Source of the DNA: Thermoplasmata archaeon
Lineage (GTDB): Archaea > Thermoplasmatota > Thermoplasmata > Lutacidiplasmatales > UBA184
Length of the DNA: 41,106 nt
Direction: 5' to 3'
Assembly: GCA_022749935.1 (NCBI GenBank)
Contig: JAKIWQ010000002.1
Location: 66,480-107,585, forward strand
Shown here: positions 1 through 8,577 of the stretch, piece by piece
Layout of the letters: each line of letters starts with the position of its first letter
Position numbering within the stretch: position 1 is the stretch's first letter
Position numbers and translations under genes: made by a program
The notes under the pieces: generated by a model
What the model was told of the DNA's origin: nothing
The model's database searches: none
The model's input: the letters and a program-made list of their open reading frames with translations, nothing else

Positions 1-3000
1 AAGGCGCTTCGGGCGGAGCGGCTCACGCACCTGTTCTTCAACGGCGGGTCGTCCAAGAAGGCGGCGACGGAGTGCGAGGTGTCCCTCGTGTTCGACAATT
101 CGGACAAGCTCCTTCCCGTCGAATCGGCCGAAGTCGAGGTGACCCGGTACGTCAAGCTGGCCCCGAACGACCCGGACGGCTACTACTCCTACTTCTACGT
201 CAACGGGAAGCGGACGACCCAAGGAGAGATCGACTCGATCCTCTCGCACGGCCGATTGAGCGGGGACGGCTACAACCTGGTGCAACAAGGCGACGTCAAC
301 AAGGTCGTGACCATGGGGCCGGTCCCGCGGCGGGGCCTTCTCGAGCGTCTCGCCGGCATCAGCCAATACGACGAGGAGCTCGACAAGGCGACCGCGAAGC
401 GGACGGACCTGGACGCCAACCTCGAGCGGATCCAGACGCTGCTCGGCGAGATCAAGAGCAATCTGGGGAAGTTGGAGGCGCAGCGCCTCCAGGCGATCCA
501 GTACAAGGAGTACCAGCAGGACAGGCGGCGCACCGAGGCCCGCCTTGCTCGCGCGGGCCACCGGCTGGCCGAACAGGAACTTGCGACGTGCCAGAAGCAA
601 GTCGAGTCGGCGCACACGGAGATCGGGCGTCTCCAGTCCGAGCGGACGAAGCTGGCCGCGCGAGAGGCCGAACTCGCAGCCGCGCTCGAAGGCGTGGACC
701 GCGAGGTCGCCGAGGCCGGGGGCGCGGCGGCGGTGAAATTCAAGGAGGAGCTGGACGCGAAGAAGATCGCCTACGCCCGCCTCGAGCAGAACCTCGGCCA
801 CCTCACGGAGGATTGCGAGGCGCTGGACCAGCAGGTCGCTGAATTGACGGCCGCCATGTCCGGGGACGGAACCGCGCGGAAGACCCTCGAGGCCAAGGAG
901 AAGGAACTCACCGCAAAGCTTGCGGGACTTTCGGAAGAGGCAGAGTCCAACTCCAAGGAGATCCAGGGCGCGACCCTTCCCGGTGGAAAGTCTCGGGACC
1001 GGCTCGCGGCCGCACGGAAATCTCAACTCGAGCTCCAGCGAGAGGCCGATGCGAATCAGAAAAGCTGGGAGGACGCGGTCCGCCGACGAGAGGCCGCCCA
1101 CGCCTCCTTGCAGGCCGCCGAACACCTCCAGGCACAGACCGAGGACGACCTCCGGGAACGTGAGGTCGAGGTCAAGGACCTGGAGCTCCGCCTGAAGGAG
1201 GCCGGTGGTGGGAGGGGCGCGGGCGAGGCCTCGACCGGCGACCTCCAGAAGGAACTTCACACGGTCAAGGCGCGGGAACAATCGCTCCGGGCGGAGGCCG
1301 ACCGTCTCGCTCGCGAGGTCAGCGAGCTGAACCGCCGGTATCTCACCCTGGACGCGCGACTGAAGGCCCGAACCGAGACCGGCGGACGGCCCAATCAACT
1401 CGCCGCGGTCGATTTCCTGCTCTCTCAACGCAACCTAGGCAAGATCGCCGGGATCCGTGGAACGGTCGAAGAGCTCGCCGAATTCGACCCGAAGTACAAG
1501 ACGGCCCTGCAGACGGCAGGCGGCAACCGATTCCAGGCGCTGGTCGTGGAGACCGACCAGGTCGCCGAACAGTGCATCCAGCTCCTCCGCCAGGAGAAGC
1601 GTGGACGCGCCACCTTCCTCCCCCTCAACAAGATGCTGCCCGGACGGCCCCATGGTCGGTCACTTCTGGTCGCCAAGGCGACCGGGGCCCAAGGTTTCGC
1701 GGTCGACCTCGTGCAGTTCGACGAATCCCTACGGGCCGCGTTCGGATACGTATTCGGGGAAACGGTCGTCATGGACGACCTCGCGAAGGCGCGTACCCAC
1801 ATGGGCGGGGTCCGTCTCGTCACCCTCACGGGCGACCTGATCGAAGCGACCGGGGCCATCTCCGGGGGATACGTGGACCCGTCCGCCCAGGGACGGGGGG
1901 CCGACAGCGCGGTCGAGCTGAAGCGACTCGGTAACGAGCTCCGGGAGAAGAGCGAGGCCGAGGCGGCGGCCCGCACGGAGTTGACGTCCGCGGAGAGAAG
2001 GATCCGGGGGCTCGCCGAGGAACTCTCCAAGCGGTCGATCCAGGACCAAGCGCATCAATCGTCTCGGAAGGGGCTCGAGTCGGACTTGGCGGCCGCGCGG
2101 GAGCGTCTCGCGGCGACGCGGAGTCGGATCGCCTCCGCCGAGGCGGAGGCCAAGAAGGTCACAGGCGCGCTGGCCACCGCGGAAGATTCGGTAGGAAAGC
2201 TCGCGGCCACCCTCGTACAGATCAAGGAACGGATCGCCAAAGCGCAGGAGGAGTATCTCGGCCAACTTCCCGAGGCGATCTCGACCCGTCTCCGGACCCT
2301 CCAGGAAGCCGGCCAGAAGACCGCCGACGAGCGGATTCAAGTCAACGGGGAACTCGAAGCGGCGCGGGCCTCGCTGGCCGCGCTGGTCGCCAACGTCGCC
2401 GCACGGCAGGAGGAGCTCGACAAGTCCGAAGCCTCCCTCGGCACCCGGAAGAAGGAGATCGCGAAGACCGAAAAAGAGGTCAAGGAGGCCCGGGCCGCGC
2501 TCGACGCCCTCAAGACGGTCGAGTCGAAACAAGGGGAGTCCCAGAAGGCCCTCGGAGAAAAGAAGCGGGTTCTCGAGGTAGAACGGCTCCAGGTCACCGG
2601 AAAGCTGGGCGAGGTCCAGGCGAATTTCACGACTCGCCAAGGGCTGGTCGTCCAAGAGGAGACCCGCCTCGCCCAGGCCGAGGCACGGTTCCACGAGCTC
2701 GAAGAGGCGCTCCGGGAATTCCCCGAGCCGGAACCGGACGAGAAGCCCGTCGCGGTCGAGGAGCTCAAGCGAAAGATCGCTACGCTGACGGAGCAACTCG
2801 AGTCGATGGGGGCGGTGAATCTCCGGGCGCTGGAGGAGTACGACGCCGAGAAGTCCCGATTGGACGAGTTCGGTACCGAAGCGTCCCGCCTTACCACCGA
2901 GAAGACCGAGCTGGTCTCGCTCGTCGGTGAGATCGAACGACGCAAGCGCGAGAAGATCTCCGAGGTCGTCATCCAGGTCAACACGAATTTCCACGCGATC

Positions 3001-3477
3001 TATGGGGAACTGAGCGCCGGCGGGGAGGGCGAGATCGCCCTCGAGAACCCGGCCGACCCGCTCGCCGGCGGCCTCCTGATCAAGGCCCGGCCTGTCGGGA
3101 AGACCGTGGCCCGACTCGAGCAGCTCTCGGGCGGGGAAAAATCGCTCGCGAGCCTGGCTTTCATCTTCGCTCTCCAGCGGTACGACCCGAGCCCGCTCTA
3201 CGTCTTCGACGAGGTGGACATGTCGCTGGACGGCCTCAACGCCGAGTACGTCGGTCGTCTCCTCCGCCACAACGCCGAGCGCGCGCAGTTCATCGTCATC
3301 TCGCTCCGCAAGGTGACGCTCAAGTTCGCCCACCACCTCTTCGGTGTGACCATGCGGGGGGACGGATGCTCCCGCGTCGTAGGGATCCAACTCGAGGACA
3401 TTCACGATGTGGAGGCCCGGGATGGGGCGCGAGCGCCCGACGCCGCGGCGCTCCTCCCGCCCCTGGAGGCCCGATGA
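1..3477 (+). CDS. smc: Chromosome segregation ATPase SMC (5' end missing)
   Basis: SMC forms the long coiled-coil ring of the prokaryotic condensin that organises and segregates the chromosome with ScpA and ScpB. The frame is open from base 1 (KALRAERLTHLFFNGG...), so the ORF-track start at the GTG at 79 is internal and the Walker A end lies outside the window. Visible in order are the end of the N-terminal head lobe, a long charged coiled coil, a hinge domain (roughly bases 1390-1900, with GKIAGIRGTVEEL and GDLIEATGAISGG), the return coiled coil, and the C-terminal head lobe with the ABC signature LSGGEKS near base 3125 and Walker B LYVFDEVD near base 3200. The stop overlaps the scpA start (ATGA), which implies translational coupling. 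About 1158 codons are present, consistent with a nearly full-length SMC. The identification is secure. Confidence 0.96.
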   Translation, partial: KALRAERLTHLFFNGGSSKKAATECEVSLVFDNSDKLLPVESAEVEVTRYVKLAPNDPDGYYSYFYVNGKRTTQGEIDSILSHGRLSGDGYNLVQQGDVNKVVTMGPVPRRGLLERLAGISQYDEELDKATAKRTDLDANLERIQTLLGEIKSNLGKLEAQRLQAIQYKEYQQDRRRTEARLARAGHRLAEQELATCQKQVESAHTEIGRLQSERTKLAAREAELAAALEGVDREVAEAGGAAAVKFKEELDAKKIAYARLEQNLGHLTEDCEALDQQVAELTAAMSGDGTARKTLEAKEKELTAKLAGLSEEAESNSKEIQGATLPGGKSRDRLAAARKSQLELQREADANQKSWEDAVRRREAAHASLQAAEHLQAQTEDDLREREVEVKDLELRLKEAGGGRGAGEASTGDLQKELHTVKAREQSLRAEADRLAREVSELNRRYLTLDARLKARTETGGRPNQLAAVDFLLSQRNLGKIAGIRGTVEELAEFDPKYKTALQTAGGNRFQALVVETDQVAEQCIQLLRQEKRGRATFLPLNKMLPGRPHGRSLLVAKATGAQGFAVDLVQFDESLRAAFGYVFGETVVMDDLAKARTHMGGVRLVTLTGDLIEATGAISGGYVDPSAQGRGADSAVELKRLGNELREKSEAEAAARTELTSAERRIRGLAEELSKRSIQDQAHQSSRKGLESDLAAARERLAATRSRIASAEAEAKKVTGALATAEDSVGKLAATLVQIKERIAKAQEEYLGQLPEAISTRLRTLQEAGQKTADERIQVNGELEAARASLAALVANVAARQEELDKSEASLGTRKKEIAKTEKEVKEARAALDALKTVESKQGESQKALGEKKRVLEVERLQVTGKLGEVQANFTTRQGLVVQEETRLAQAEARFHELEEALREFPEPEPDEKPVAVEELKRKIATLTEQLESMGAVNLRALEEYDAEKSRLDEFGTEASRLTTEKTELVSLVGEIERRKREKISEVVIQVNTNFHAIYGELSAGGEGEIALENPADPLAGGLLIKARPVGKTVARLEQLSGGEKSLASLAFIFALQRYDPSPLYVFDEVDMSLDGLNAEYVGRLLRHNAERAQFIVISLRKVTLKFAHHLFGVTMRGDGCSRVVGIQLEDIHDVEARDGARAPDAAALLPPLEAR

Positions 3478-4436
3478 GCCTCGCGGCCACGGAAAATCCG
3501 ACCATCCTCGCGCCGACCACCGTCCCGCGGGACGCGGCCGAGAAGGTCCTCCGGTACCTCGTGTTCCATCGCTCTCTCCTCGGGGAGGCCGAGGACACGA
3601 CGGCGCTCCTCGAGCGCTATCTCCACCTGGTCGAGAACCTGAAGGACGGGGTCCACCTCGTCATCCCGGACCCCTTCCAGAAGGCGACCGCCCTCCTCTT
3701 CGAACTGGTGATGGAGGAGGAGTTCGACCCGTGGGAGATCGACCTCGTACGGTTCACCCAGGCCTACCTCGACCGGGTCCGGGAGGACGGGGGTGTCAAT
3801 TTCGCGATCGCCGGACGTCTCGTCTACATGGCGTGGAGCATCCTCTACCTGCAGTCGGAGGTCCTCCTTCGGTCCCGGGACACTCCGGTAGACGTCGCCG
3901 CCGGGGTGAACGGCGACCCCAGTGACGGACCGACGGACGAGGGGTACTTGCCACTGATGGAGACCCCGGAGGCGGTCGACGTCACGAGTGCGGTCCTCGG
4001 GTCGAGCGCGCCCCCTCCCCTCTTGGAAATGGTCCGACATCCGGAGACCCGCCCGGTTTCCCTCCTCGAGCTGGTCCGAGCGTTCGGAGAGGCGGAGGCC
4101 GACGCCCGGCGCACCTTGCGGGTCCAGGAACTCCGCGAGCGGCTCCGGGAAGAACAACGGGCCCCTCCCGAGGTGTTGGTCCACGGGGACGTCCCCGAGA
4201 CCGACCTCGAGGACACCTGGGAGGCGACCCGGCGGCATCCGGTGGGAGAGGAGTTCCCCCTTCTCGACCTGTGGAGCCCGCTCACCGGACGCGACCGGCT
4301 GGTCGCGATCTTCCTCGCCCTCCTCTTCCTCGCGCGGGAGCGGTCGGTCGAGCTGCGCCAGGAGGTCCTCGGCGAGTCACCGGTCGTCGTCGTCCGTACG
4401 ACGGAGACGCGAAGCCGGATCGCGGAGAAGGAGTGA
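3474..4436 (+). CDS. scpA: Segregation and condensation protein ScpA (kleisin)
   Basis: ScpA is the kleisin subunit that bridges the two SMC heads and binds ScpB. The ORF track starts upstream at 3366, but the ATG at 3474 overlaps the smc stop and precedes normal kleisin sequence, giving 320 residues. The motif DPWEIDLVRFTQAYLDRV is typical of the ScpA N-terminal helical domain that contacts the SMC neck. A winged-helix-like C-terminal part (LLDLWSPLTGRDRLVAIFLALLFLARE...) matches the kleisin end that binds the SMC head. The middle is acidic and proline-rich, as expected of a linker. The 3 bases between its stop and scpB show a tight operon. Start choice and identity are both well supported. 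Confidence 0.93.
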   Translation: MSLAATENPTILAPTTVPRDAAEKVLRYLVFHRSLLGEAEDTTALLERYLHLVENLKDGVHLVIPDPFQKATALLFELVMEEEFDPWEIDLVRFTQAYLDRVREDGGVNFAIAGRLVYMAWSILYLQSEVLLRSRDTPVDVAAGVNGDPSDGPTDEGYLPLMETPEAVDVTSAVLGSSAPPPLLEMVRHPETRPVSLLELVRAFGEAEADARRTLRVQELRERLREEQRAPPEVLVHGDVPETDLEDTWEATRRHPVGEEFPLLDLWSPLTGRDRLVAIFLALLFLARERSVELRQEVLGESPVVVVRTTETRSRIAEKE

Positions 4437-4439
4437 ATC

Positions 4440-5084
4440 ATGCCCTCCAAGTTGGACGAGTTGGTGTTCCAGGTCGAGGCCGTACTGTTCGCGAGCGGCA
4501 AGCCGCTCAGCGTGAAGGAATTGACCGAGGCACTCGGCCTCGAGGATTTCCGCCCCGTCCAGAAGGCGGTCCGTACGCTGGAGCAGACCTACGAGAATCG
4601 GCAATCCTCACTCGAGGTTCGTCGCGTCGGCGATCGATTCGCGCTCCAGCTCAAGGAGAATTACGTCGCGACGGTCCACGCCGTGACGCCCGTGGAGATG
4701 GGGGCGCGGACGGTCAAGGCCCTCACCCTCATTGCCTACCATCAACCGATGCTCCAGAGTCACCTCGTCCGGATGCTGGGGGAGGTCACATACGAGGAGG
4801 TCCAACACCTCCGTGGGATGGGTCTCGTCCGCACCGAACCGAAGGCTTCCACCCTCGAACTCACGACGACCCGGCGGTTCGCCGAGTACTTCGGGATCGC
4901 CTCGACGCGACCGGAGGAGATCCGCCGCTTCCTTGAAGGAAAGCTGGGAGTCGCCCCTCCCTCCCCGATTCCGGCGGCGGTCGACACCCCGGCCGACGCG
5001 ACGGGGCCCGCACCGGAACCCGTCCCGACGGCCGAGCCGGCGGACCTGACGCCGCCGGTCGAGGAAGAACCCCCTACCCCGTGA
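4440..5084 (+). CDS. scpB: Segregation and condensation protein ScpB
   Basis: ScpB is the dimeric winged-helix partner (KITE protein) that binds the ScpA linker in the SMC complex. The 214-residue product opens with a classic ScpB start (LVFQVEAVLFASGKPLSVKELTEAL), continues with a second winged helix (ALTLIAYHQPMLQSHLVRMLGEVTYEEVQHL) and the conserved RRFAEYFGI stretch. The last 45 residues are a proline, alanine and glutamate-rich tail not needed for the fold and probably disordered. It starts 3 nt after scpA and ends just before the convergent Pit transporter gene. The three condensin genes therefore form a compact smc-scpA-scpB unit. Confidence 0.93.
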   Translation: MPSKLDELVFQVEAVLFASGKPLSVKELTEALGLEDFRPVQKAVRTLEQTYENRQSSLEVRRVGDRFALQLKENYVATVHAVTPVEMGARTVKALTLIAYHQPMLQSHLVRMLGEVTYEEVQHLRGMGLVRTEPKASTLELTTTRRFAEYFGIASTRPEEIRRFLEGKLGVAPPSPIPAAVDTPADATGPAPEPVPTAEPADLTPPVEEEPPTP

Positions 5085-5111
5085 ACCGGCGCGAATGCCG
5101 CGCCGCGGGCC

Positions 5112-6098
5112 TTATCCTGGGATTCCGAAGACACCGGCGAGACGGGCGACCGCAAACCCCACGACGATCCCCGAAACCGGCCCCACTCCCCAACCTACCA
5201 AGATCCCACGAACCATCGGCCAGTGGACGGTCCGCGTGTGTCGGGCCAGACCGGCGCCGACCATGGCCCCCACGAGCGCCTGGTTGAGCGACGTGAACAG
5301 GCCGAAGACCGTCGCCCCGAGCACGACCCCGGCCTGGGAAAGTTGGGCGCCCGTCGCGAGCCGCGGGTCGAGGTCGACGATATCGAACGCCACCCGTTCG
5401 AGGAGCGGTCGTCCCCAGAGGAGCACGCCGAGCGCGAGTCCGACCCCGCCCAGGGCGGCCGCCGTCACCGGGTCGAACAGTCCGGTCATGATGAACCCGC
5501 CCGTCGCGTTCGACACGTCGTTCGCTCCCATTACGAACGAGGCCGCGGCGCCCACCCCGACGAGGCCGACGACGGCGGATCGACCGAGCTGGGTTCCCCG
5601 AGTCACGTTCCGCGTCGGCTGGGGCGGCCGAAGGGTGTCGGCCGATCGAACCAGAACGAACGCTACGGCGAGACACAATATCGGGGCGGTAGCCCAGAGG
5701 ACCAGGAGCGACTCGACGGTCGCCCAGTGGACCACGAGACCCGTACCGAGGCCGACCCCGACCACCGAGAATACCAGGATCTGGATGGTCGAGGTGGGTA
5801 GTCGAAGGTAGTTGTACGCGGAAACGAGCCCGAAGGCGACCGCAATGATCTCGGTCGCGAGCAGGATACCCCCCGCCGGGACGGCGAGGAGTCCGTGACC
5901 GACCGTCCCCTCGACGGTCTCGCTGGCCACGATCGCCCCGACGAAGGATAAGGGGGCCATGACGAGGAGGGCCGTCCGGCCACGGATGGCCCCCGCGGCG
6001 TACGGCAGGCCCATGCACGCTCCCGTGTAGTGGGCGCCGATGCTGAGCGCAAACCCGATCGCGAGCCCGATCAGCACGAGGTCCGCGAGGTCAACCAA
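5112..6098 (-). CDS. Pit-family inorganic phosphate (or sulfate) permease
   Basis: This 328-residue integral membrane protein belongs to the PiT/PHO4 family, which imports phosphate, or sulfate in CysP-type members, using an ion gradient. It is almost entirely hydrophobic with about ten membrane segments. The second inverted repeat has the canonical motif GANDVSNATG (residues 191-200). The equivalent position in the first repeat reads GAHYTGACMG (residues 21-30), lacking the ND pair. A conserved-looking PTSTIQI segment lies near residue 101. The apparent start is TTG, with GAGGA about 8 nt upstream as a possible ribosome-binding site. It follows the S53 peptidase gene by 40 nt on the same strand, so the two may be co-transcribed. 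The substrate cannot be fixed from sequence alone. Confidence 0.88.
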   Translation of the reverse strand: MVDLADLVLIGLAIGFALSIGAHYTGACMGLPYAAGAIRGRTALLVMAPLSFVGAIVASETVEGTVGHGLLAVPAGGILLATEIIAVAFGLVSAYNYLRLPTSTIQILVFSVVGVGLGTGLVVHWATVESLLVLWATAPILCLAVAFVLVRSADTLRPPQPTRNVTRGTQLGRSAVVGLVGVGAAASFVMGANDVSNATGGFIMTGLFDPVTAAALGGVGLALGVLLWGRPLLERVAFDIVDLDPRLATGAQLSQAGVVLGATVFGLFTSLNQALVGAMVGAGLARHTRTVHWPMVRGILVGWGVGPVSGIVVGFAVARLAGVFGIPG

Positions 6099-6138
6099 CG
6101 CCGGTCCTCGACTCCCTCACGGCTCGACCGGTGTTAGC

Positions 6139-8484
6139 TCACAGAGCGCCACACCGAGGACATCGGACCGGCTCGGCCGGCCGGATCGAGCCGCAGAACG
6201 GGCAGAGGTACGTCGCGGGACTCGGGTCGAGCGTCTCCGGCGCCGGAGGCGGAAGCCCGTAGGCGCTCGGGGGAACCGGTGGAGCGACCCCGTAGGTCGT
6301 TCCGAGGGGGCCGTAATCCGGCGCTACCGGCGGAGGTCCCCGTCGACGGGAGGGCCCCACGAAGACGAGGACGAGGAGCACGGCCAACACGACTCCGAGG
6401 CCCAGGATCACGGCGATGGCCACGGCGGGGATGGGCGCGTTAGACGTGGCCGGGAGACCGGGGGTGGGCCCGGCGTAGTGGTAGGCCCGCACCGCCACGT
6501 TCTCGTCGGCTTGAAGGAAGCGCGGCGCCGATAGTCCTCCCCAACCCGTCGCCGCATCCCAGCCGGCCACGGCGCTGAACACGTAGTTGCTGCCAGAGGT
6601 GATGTCCAAGAACGGCGAATCCTGTCCGGGATTCGCGGCGAAGTAGGACGCCATCGAGTAGAGTTCCGGATCAACGAATCCGAACCCGAGGGGCAGCCCC
6701 GAGCGATTCTCAACTGCGATGACATCGGCCAAGAGACCGGCGAACACCGGCGCCGCGACGCTCGTGCCCTCCAAGATCGTGAAGTAGATGTTCTCGGACG
6801 CGTCCGCGTACACGTAGGCGATCGTGGAGTTGGCCGGAAACGCAAGGTCCGGCCCGGCTCTCCCCAGCGACGACACTCCCTGGGTCCCCGCGGCCTCGGC
6901 AATCGGGGGTTGCGCGGCCGAGTGGACCTCCCAGTACGGTTCCGGGTACACCGAGCTGAGCCCGCCCTCGGTACCGGCGCAGGCATGAGGGCACCCACCG
7001 GAGTCCCACCAGGCCGACATGCCACTGAACCCGGTGGAGTTCGAATCGAACGACAAGTTGAGGGACGTCCCATTCCACACGGTGGTGGGGACTCCACTGA
7101 GAGTAACGGAGGCTCCCCCGACCGAAACGGAGCCGCTCGTGTTGAACCCCACGGAGGCGGGCCACACGGGCCAAGGGCCGTCGCCTCTCCCCGTCAGGGT
7201 ATCCGGCGCGTTTCCCTGATCCCCGCTCGCCATCACGACCGTGACTCCGGTGGAGGCGGCGATGGTGAGGTCCGAGTTCCATGCCGAGTCGTTGAGGTCG
7301 GGGAGGCCAAACGACCCGCTCACCACTCCGAGACGGGCCGGTGAGTAGTTTTCCGCCAATGCGGCGCTCAGGTCGGCCGCAAACGCGTCCGCCAAGTTCA
7401 TCGCCGGCGTGCTTCCGGCCAGGACGCTGCCGGCGAAGTAGAAATTGTAGAGCGCGACCCCGGGAGCGAGGCTACCGGCCATTTCGAGGTCGAGGGAGTT
7501 CTCGTACTCGTCCAGACTGGAGTCGTTCAGCGTTCCGAACGAGGCGGGGGGCGGAGCGGGGATCCCGTCGACCGCGACCGGGACACCGACGGCCACGGGT
7601 TGCGGCCACGTGGACGGAAACGTGTCGTTGAAGTACTGTCGAACGACCGCGGGGTCCCACCCCGGAAGGTTCTGATTCGTGGACTCGTTGTACCCGCTCG
7701 CCAAGAGCGTGGCCACCGCGACGTGCGAAGGAAACGTGTCGTTGCTCCCGAACAAGCCGCCGGGGAACAGGGACGAGGCCCCGTACGCCTGGGTGAAGTC
7801 CGAGCCGACAAACCACTCGCCGCTCGTGTTGGAAAGCACGAACGACGAACTCCGACCTGAGGCTCGCGTCCCGACCGGCCCGTGGTGGGCCCCGATCAAA
7901 AGGTACGGGTTGCCCTCGTCGCTGAGGCCGCCAATCCCGACCACATGGCCCAGGAGGGACGGGGGGAGGGAGACCGTTCCGACCGCGGTGTAGAGAGGAA
8001 CTCCGCGATCCATCCCGGTGGTGCAGAGCCGGACCCCGAGGAGGCTCTCCACCGCTCCCGCTGAGAGAACAGCCGAGACGGTGTTGCGAGCGCCGGAGAC
8101 AGAGAGGTCCGTTCCGCCCGCCGACCGGAGGGTCTCAGCGACCGAGGCCACCTGGGCGGGCGACGGGCTGAACCGCGCCACAAACTCCGGTTCGGTGAGG
8201 AAGTGGCGGTACTGGGTCGAGGTCGGGTCCTCCACCGCGCCGAGCCAGCGGGCCAATCCCCCTGAATTCGAGTAGGGTAGGGTGAACGTAAGGGACAGCA
8301 GGGTGGCGGGCGGGAGGGGCCGAACGGGGGCCTGGGCCGGAAGGCGGATTTCGTCGGTGACGAGGCGCGGTGGCGCAGCCGCTCCCGGAGGTACCGGGGC
8401 CTCCGCACCCAGCGCCACGGGCGTCATGCTCACCACGAGCACGAGCGCCAGGAACCCGACGAATCCACCCGCGACGAGCCGCAT
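6139..8484 (-). CDS. Secreted, membrane-anchored S53 (sedolisin) peptidase with C-terminal zinc ribbon
   Basis: This roughly 781-residue protein is a sedolisin/kumamolisin-family serine-carboxyl peptidase, usually acid-active. It has a signal peptide or anchor (LVAGGFVGFLALVLVVSMTPVALGA), a pro-kumamolisin activation domain (about 50-190, with STQYRHFLTEPEFVARFSPS) and the S53 catalytic domain. The catalytic Glu/Asp pair is visible in DEYENSLDLEMAG (about 328/332), the oxyanion Asp in ASGDQGN (about 421) and the nucleophilic Ser in EGTSVAAPVFAGL (about 575). The calcium-site region resembles DITSGSN...WDAATGWG. After this come one membrane helix (about 686-709), an RRRG stop-transfer and a proline-rich linker ending in a two-CxxC zinc ribbon (CPFCG...CPRCG) that should lie in the cytosol. 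The ATG at 8484 is preferred over the adjacent GTG, with a weak ATTAG box 26 nt upstream. Confidence 0.92.
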   Translation of the reverse strand: MRLVAGGFVGFLALVLVVSMTPVALGAEAPVPPGAAAPPRLVTDEIRLPAQAPVRPLPPATLLSLTFTLPYSNSGGLARWLGAVEDPTSTQYRHFLTEPEFVARFSPSPAQVASVAETLRSAGGTDLSVSGARNTVSAVLSAGAVESLLGVRLCTTGMDRGVPLYTAVGTVSLPPSLLGHVVGIGGLSDEGNPYLLIGAHHGPVGTRASGRSSSFVLSNTSGEWFVGSDFTQAYGASSLFPGGLFGSNDTFPSHVAVATLLASGYNESTNQNLPGWDPAVVRQYFNDTFPSTWPQPVAVGVPVAVDGIPAPPPASFGTLNDSSLDEYENSLDLEMAGSLAPGVALYNFYFAGSVLAGSTPAMNLADAFAADLSAALAENYSPARLGVVSGSFGLPDLNDSAWNSDLTIAASTGVTVVMASGDQGNAPDTLTGRGDGPWPVWPASVGFNTSGSVSVGGASVTLSGVPTTVWNGTSLNLSFDSNSTGFSGMSAWWDSGGCPHACAGTEGGLSSVYPEPYWEVHSAAQPPIAEAAGTQGVSSLGRAGPDLAFPANSTIAYVYADASENIYFTILEGTSVAAPVFAGLLADVIAVENRSGLPLGFGFVDPELYSMASYFAANPGQDSPFLDITSGSNYVFSAVAGWDAATGWGGLSAPRFLQADENVAVRAYHYAGPTPGLPATSNAPIPAVAIAVILGLGVVLAVLLVLVFVGPSRRRGPPPVAPDYGPLGTTYGVAPPVPPSAYGLPPPAPETLDPSPATYLCPFCGSIRPAEPVRCPRCGAL

Positions 8485-8506
8485 CACCCCAACTCAGCCG
8501 GCCTCT

Positions 8507-8513
8507 CCTAATG
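8507..8513 (-). promoter_or_regulatory. Weak TATA-like box for the S53 peptidase gene
   Basis: On the minus strand this reads CATTAGG and is centred about 26 nt before the ATG at 8484, the distance expected for a leaderless archaeal transcript. The match to a TATA box is weak. Confidence 0.35.
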
Positions 8514-8548
8514 AACCCGACCCCGTTCGAGACTCTCTCGAGGCAATC

Positions 8549-8554
8549 CTTTAG
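8549..8554 (+). promoter_or_regulatory. TATA-like box for the HIT gene
   Basis: CTTTAG is centred about 26 nt before the ATG at 8578 in a very GC-rich background. This is the leaderless spacing repeated across the window. Confidence 0.5.
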
Positions 8555-8556
8555 GG

Positions 8557-8573
8557 CCGCGGACGCTCCGCGG
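8557..8573 (+). repeat. Perfect 7-bp inverted repeat with 3-nt loop in the HIT promoter
   Basis: CCGCGGA and TCCGCGG flank a CGC loop. The repeat lies between the TATA-like box and the start codon, so it covers the expected transcription start. It could be a repressor site or a transcript hairpin, or it could be chance in GC-rich DNA. Confidence 0.4.
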
Positions 8574-8577
8574 TCCG

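Noticed and set aside
1729-3405. 558-aa minus-strand ORF antisense to smc
   Set aside because: Leu/Glu/Arg-rich shadow of a GC-rich gene on the opposite strand; the plus-strand frame is an unmistakable SMC.
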